NCBI GenBank assembly: GCA_015520245.1
Contig: WAQM01000149.1
Location: 1 to 5,274, forward strand
Source of the DNA: Pyrodictiaceae archaeon
GTDB taxonomy: Archaea; Thermoproteota; Thermoprotei_A; Sulfolobales; Pyrodictiaceae
DNA length: 5,274 nucleotides
Direction: 5' to 3'
In this document: positions 4,520 through 5,274 of the stretch, piece by piece
Position numbering within the stretch: position 1 is the first letter of the stretch
Layout: every line of letters begins with the position of its first letter
Translations under genes and position numbers: made by a program
The notes under the pieces: generated by a model
Database searches by the model: none
The model's input: the letters and a program-made list of their open reading frames with translations, nothing else
What the model was told of the DNA's origin: nothing

Positions 4520-5274
4520 GTGAGGGCGATCTCGAGGCCCCTCCTGGCAGCGATCGTCGCGCTAGTGATCATCGTAGGAGCGGTCGTTGCGGTGCTGTAC
4601 TCGGCACCGCGGCCCCCCGTGACCCCAGCGACCGTTGCTACGACGCCGACGCCGGCAGCGCAGACCCCGGCCGAGGAGGCGGTCGGCAGGATCGTCATAG
4701 GGATGCCGATAAGCTTGTCGGGCAAGTACGCCACGGAGGGCACGCAGGCCCTCGTCGGGGCGCTGGCCGCCGTGATGTGGATCAACGACAACGGGGGCGT
4801 CGTGGTCAAGGGCAAGAGGTACCTGGTGGAGCTGAAGTACTACGACGACGAGTCGAGCCCCGAGAGGGTGACCAGCCTCGTGGAGAGGCTCATAACGGTC
4901 GACGGCGTTAAGTTCATGCTGGCGCCCTACGGCTCCGGGTTCACGATGCGGGCGGCGCCGATAGCCGACCAGTATGGCGTCATCATGGTGAGCCACGGGG
5001 GCGCGAGCGACAAGATATTCATGCAGGGCTACAGGTACGTGGTCCAGGTTCTAACACCGGCCAGCCGCTACTTCACCAGCGTCCTGGACATGGTCAGAGA
5101 GCTGGACCCGGAGGCCCGGCGCGTGGCTATACTATACAAGGAGCACGAGTTCTCGAGGATGGTGGCCGAGGGGGCTAGGAGGTACGCAGAGGAGCTCGGC
5201 TTCGAGGTCGTGTTCTTCAGGAGCTACCCCAAGGACATAACGGACTTCACGCCGCTGCTGCGCGAGCTGGCGGC
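4520..5274 (+). CDS. ABC-transporter substrate-binding protein, LivJ/branched-chain amino acid type, 3'-truncated
   Basis: The reading frame runs from GTG at 4520 to the window end (251 complete codons) and was translated directly. Residues 1-6 are basic, followed by one hydrophobic segment (about 8-27, PLLAAIVALVIIVGAVVAVL), then a Thr/Pro/Ala-rich stretch (about 29-53) typical of the linkers of crenarchaeal surface-anchored solute-binding proteins. From residue 57 the type 1 periplasmic-binding fold (Peripla_BP_6) begins: RIVIGMPISLSGKYATEG, ALAAVMWINDNGGV, VELKYYDDESSPERVTSLVERLI, FMLAPYGSG, then VAILYKEHEFSRMVAEGARRYAEELGFEVV and ITDFTPLLREL. These match LivJ/LivK-like proteins, which capture amino acids, amides or related small molecules outside the membrane. 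The substrate cannot be fixed from half the protein. No lipobox Cys follows the hydrophobic segment, so an uncleaved anchor is likely. GTG 4520 is the only start after the in-frame stop at 4493; a weak GGTG lies at 4508-4511. The permease and ATPase genes would be expected downstream, outside the window. Confidence 0.9.
   Translation, partial: MRAISRPLLAAIVALVIIVGAVVAVLYSAPRPPVTPATVATTPTPAAQTPAEEAVGRIVIGMPISLSGKYATEGTQALVGALAAVMWINDNGGVVVKGKRYLVELKYYDDESSPERVTSLVERLITVDGVKFMLAPYGSGFTMRAAPIADQYGVIMVSHGGASDKIFMQGYRYVVQVLTPASRYFTSVLDMVRELDPEARRVAILYKEHEFSRMVAEGARRYAEELGFEVVFFRSYPKDITDFTPLLRELA

Noticed and set aside
4488..4523. An 11-codon GTG mini-ORF ending in TGA that overlaps the transporter GTG as GTGA, with GGTGA just upstream
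   Set aside because: The Shine-Dalgarno-like GGTGA is only two bases from the GTG, and the inferred transcription start near 4497 lies downstream of it. It is probably chance.
4183..4815. A 210-codon open frame on the minus strand across the transporter gene start
   Set aside because: It runs antisense to the well-supported substrate-binding protein and in another frame over the 91-residue gene. Its translation is low-complexity Arg/Ala/Gly-rich with no recognisable domain, as expected for a shadow frame in G+C-rich DNA.

Overview
The window looks like chromosomal DNA from a hyperthermophilic crenarchaeon, probably of the Desulfurococcales/Pyrodictiaceae type, although this placement is an inference. 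The reasons are a high G+C content, heavy use of AGG (Arg) and ATA (Ile) codons, GTG starts, TATA-like boxes close to start codons, and an archaeal gene set: a proteasome beta subunit, a stand-alone TFIIB-type zinc-ribbon protein, archaeal NOG1, endonuclease V and RNA 3'-phosphate cyclase. I see no mobile element, CRISPR array, tRNA or rRNA. Genes are packed tightly, and the only non-coding stretches are two gaps of about 140-150 bases.

Layout. (1) Bases 1-1055, + strand: RNA 3'-terminal phosphate cyclase (RtcA), whose first few codons lie before the window. (2) Bases 1052-3440, - strand: an apparent three-gene operon transcribed right to left as psmB, nfi, nog1 (proteasome beta subunit, endonuclease V, ribosome-assembly GTPase). 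The spacing is 11 bp between psmB and nfi, then a 4-bp ATGA overlap with a strong Shine-Dalgarno sequence between nfi and nog1. (3) Bases 3441-3579: a divergent promoter region with one TATA-like element facing each way. (4) Bases 3580-4095, + strand: a TFB3-like protein with a zinc ribbon but no B-reader or paired cyclin folds. (5) Bases 4092-4367, - strand: an unrecognised 91-residue protein with a Cys/His cluster at its C-terminus. (6) Bases 4368-4519: a divergent intergenic region with a TATA-like box inside an inverted repeat. (7) Base 4520 to the end, + strand: the N-terminal part of a membrane-anchored LivJ-type ABC-transporter substrate-binding protein, cut by the window end.

How the parts relate. 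The - strand operon and RtcA combine housekeeping functions: protein turnover, repair of deaminated DNA, ribosome assembly and RNA end processing. The most interesting points are these. The proteasome beta subunit has Ala where the catalytic Thr1 should be, while the other active-site positions are kept, so it is predicted to be a non-catalytic beta paralogue. A TFB3-type transcription factor is divergent from that operon. Both convergent gene pairs in the window share a palindromic CTAG that serves as the stop codon for both genes. I see no convincing new multi-gene defence or mobile system here. The 91-residue protein is the best candidate for something undescribed.
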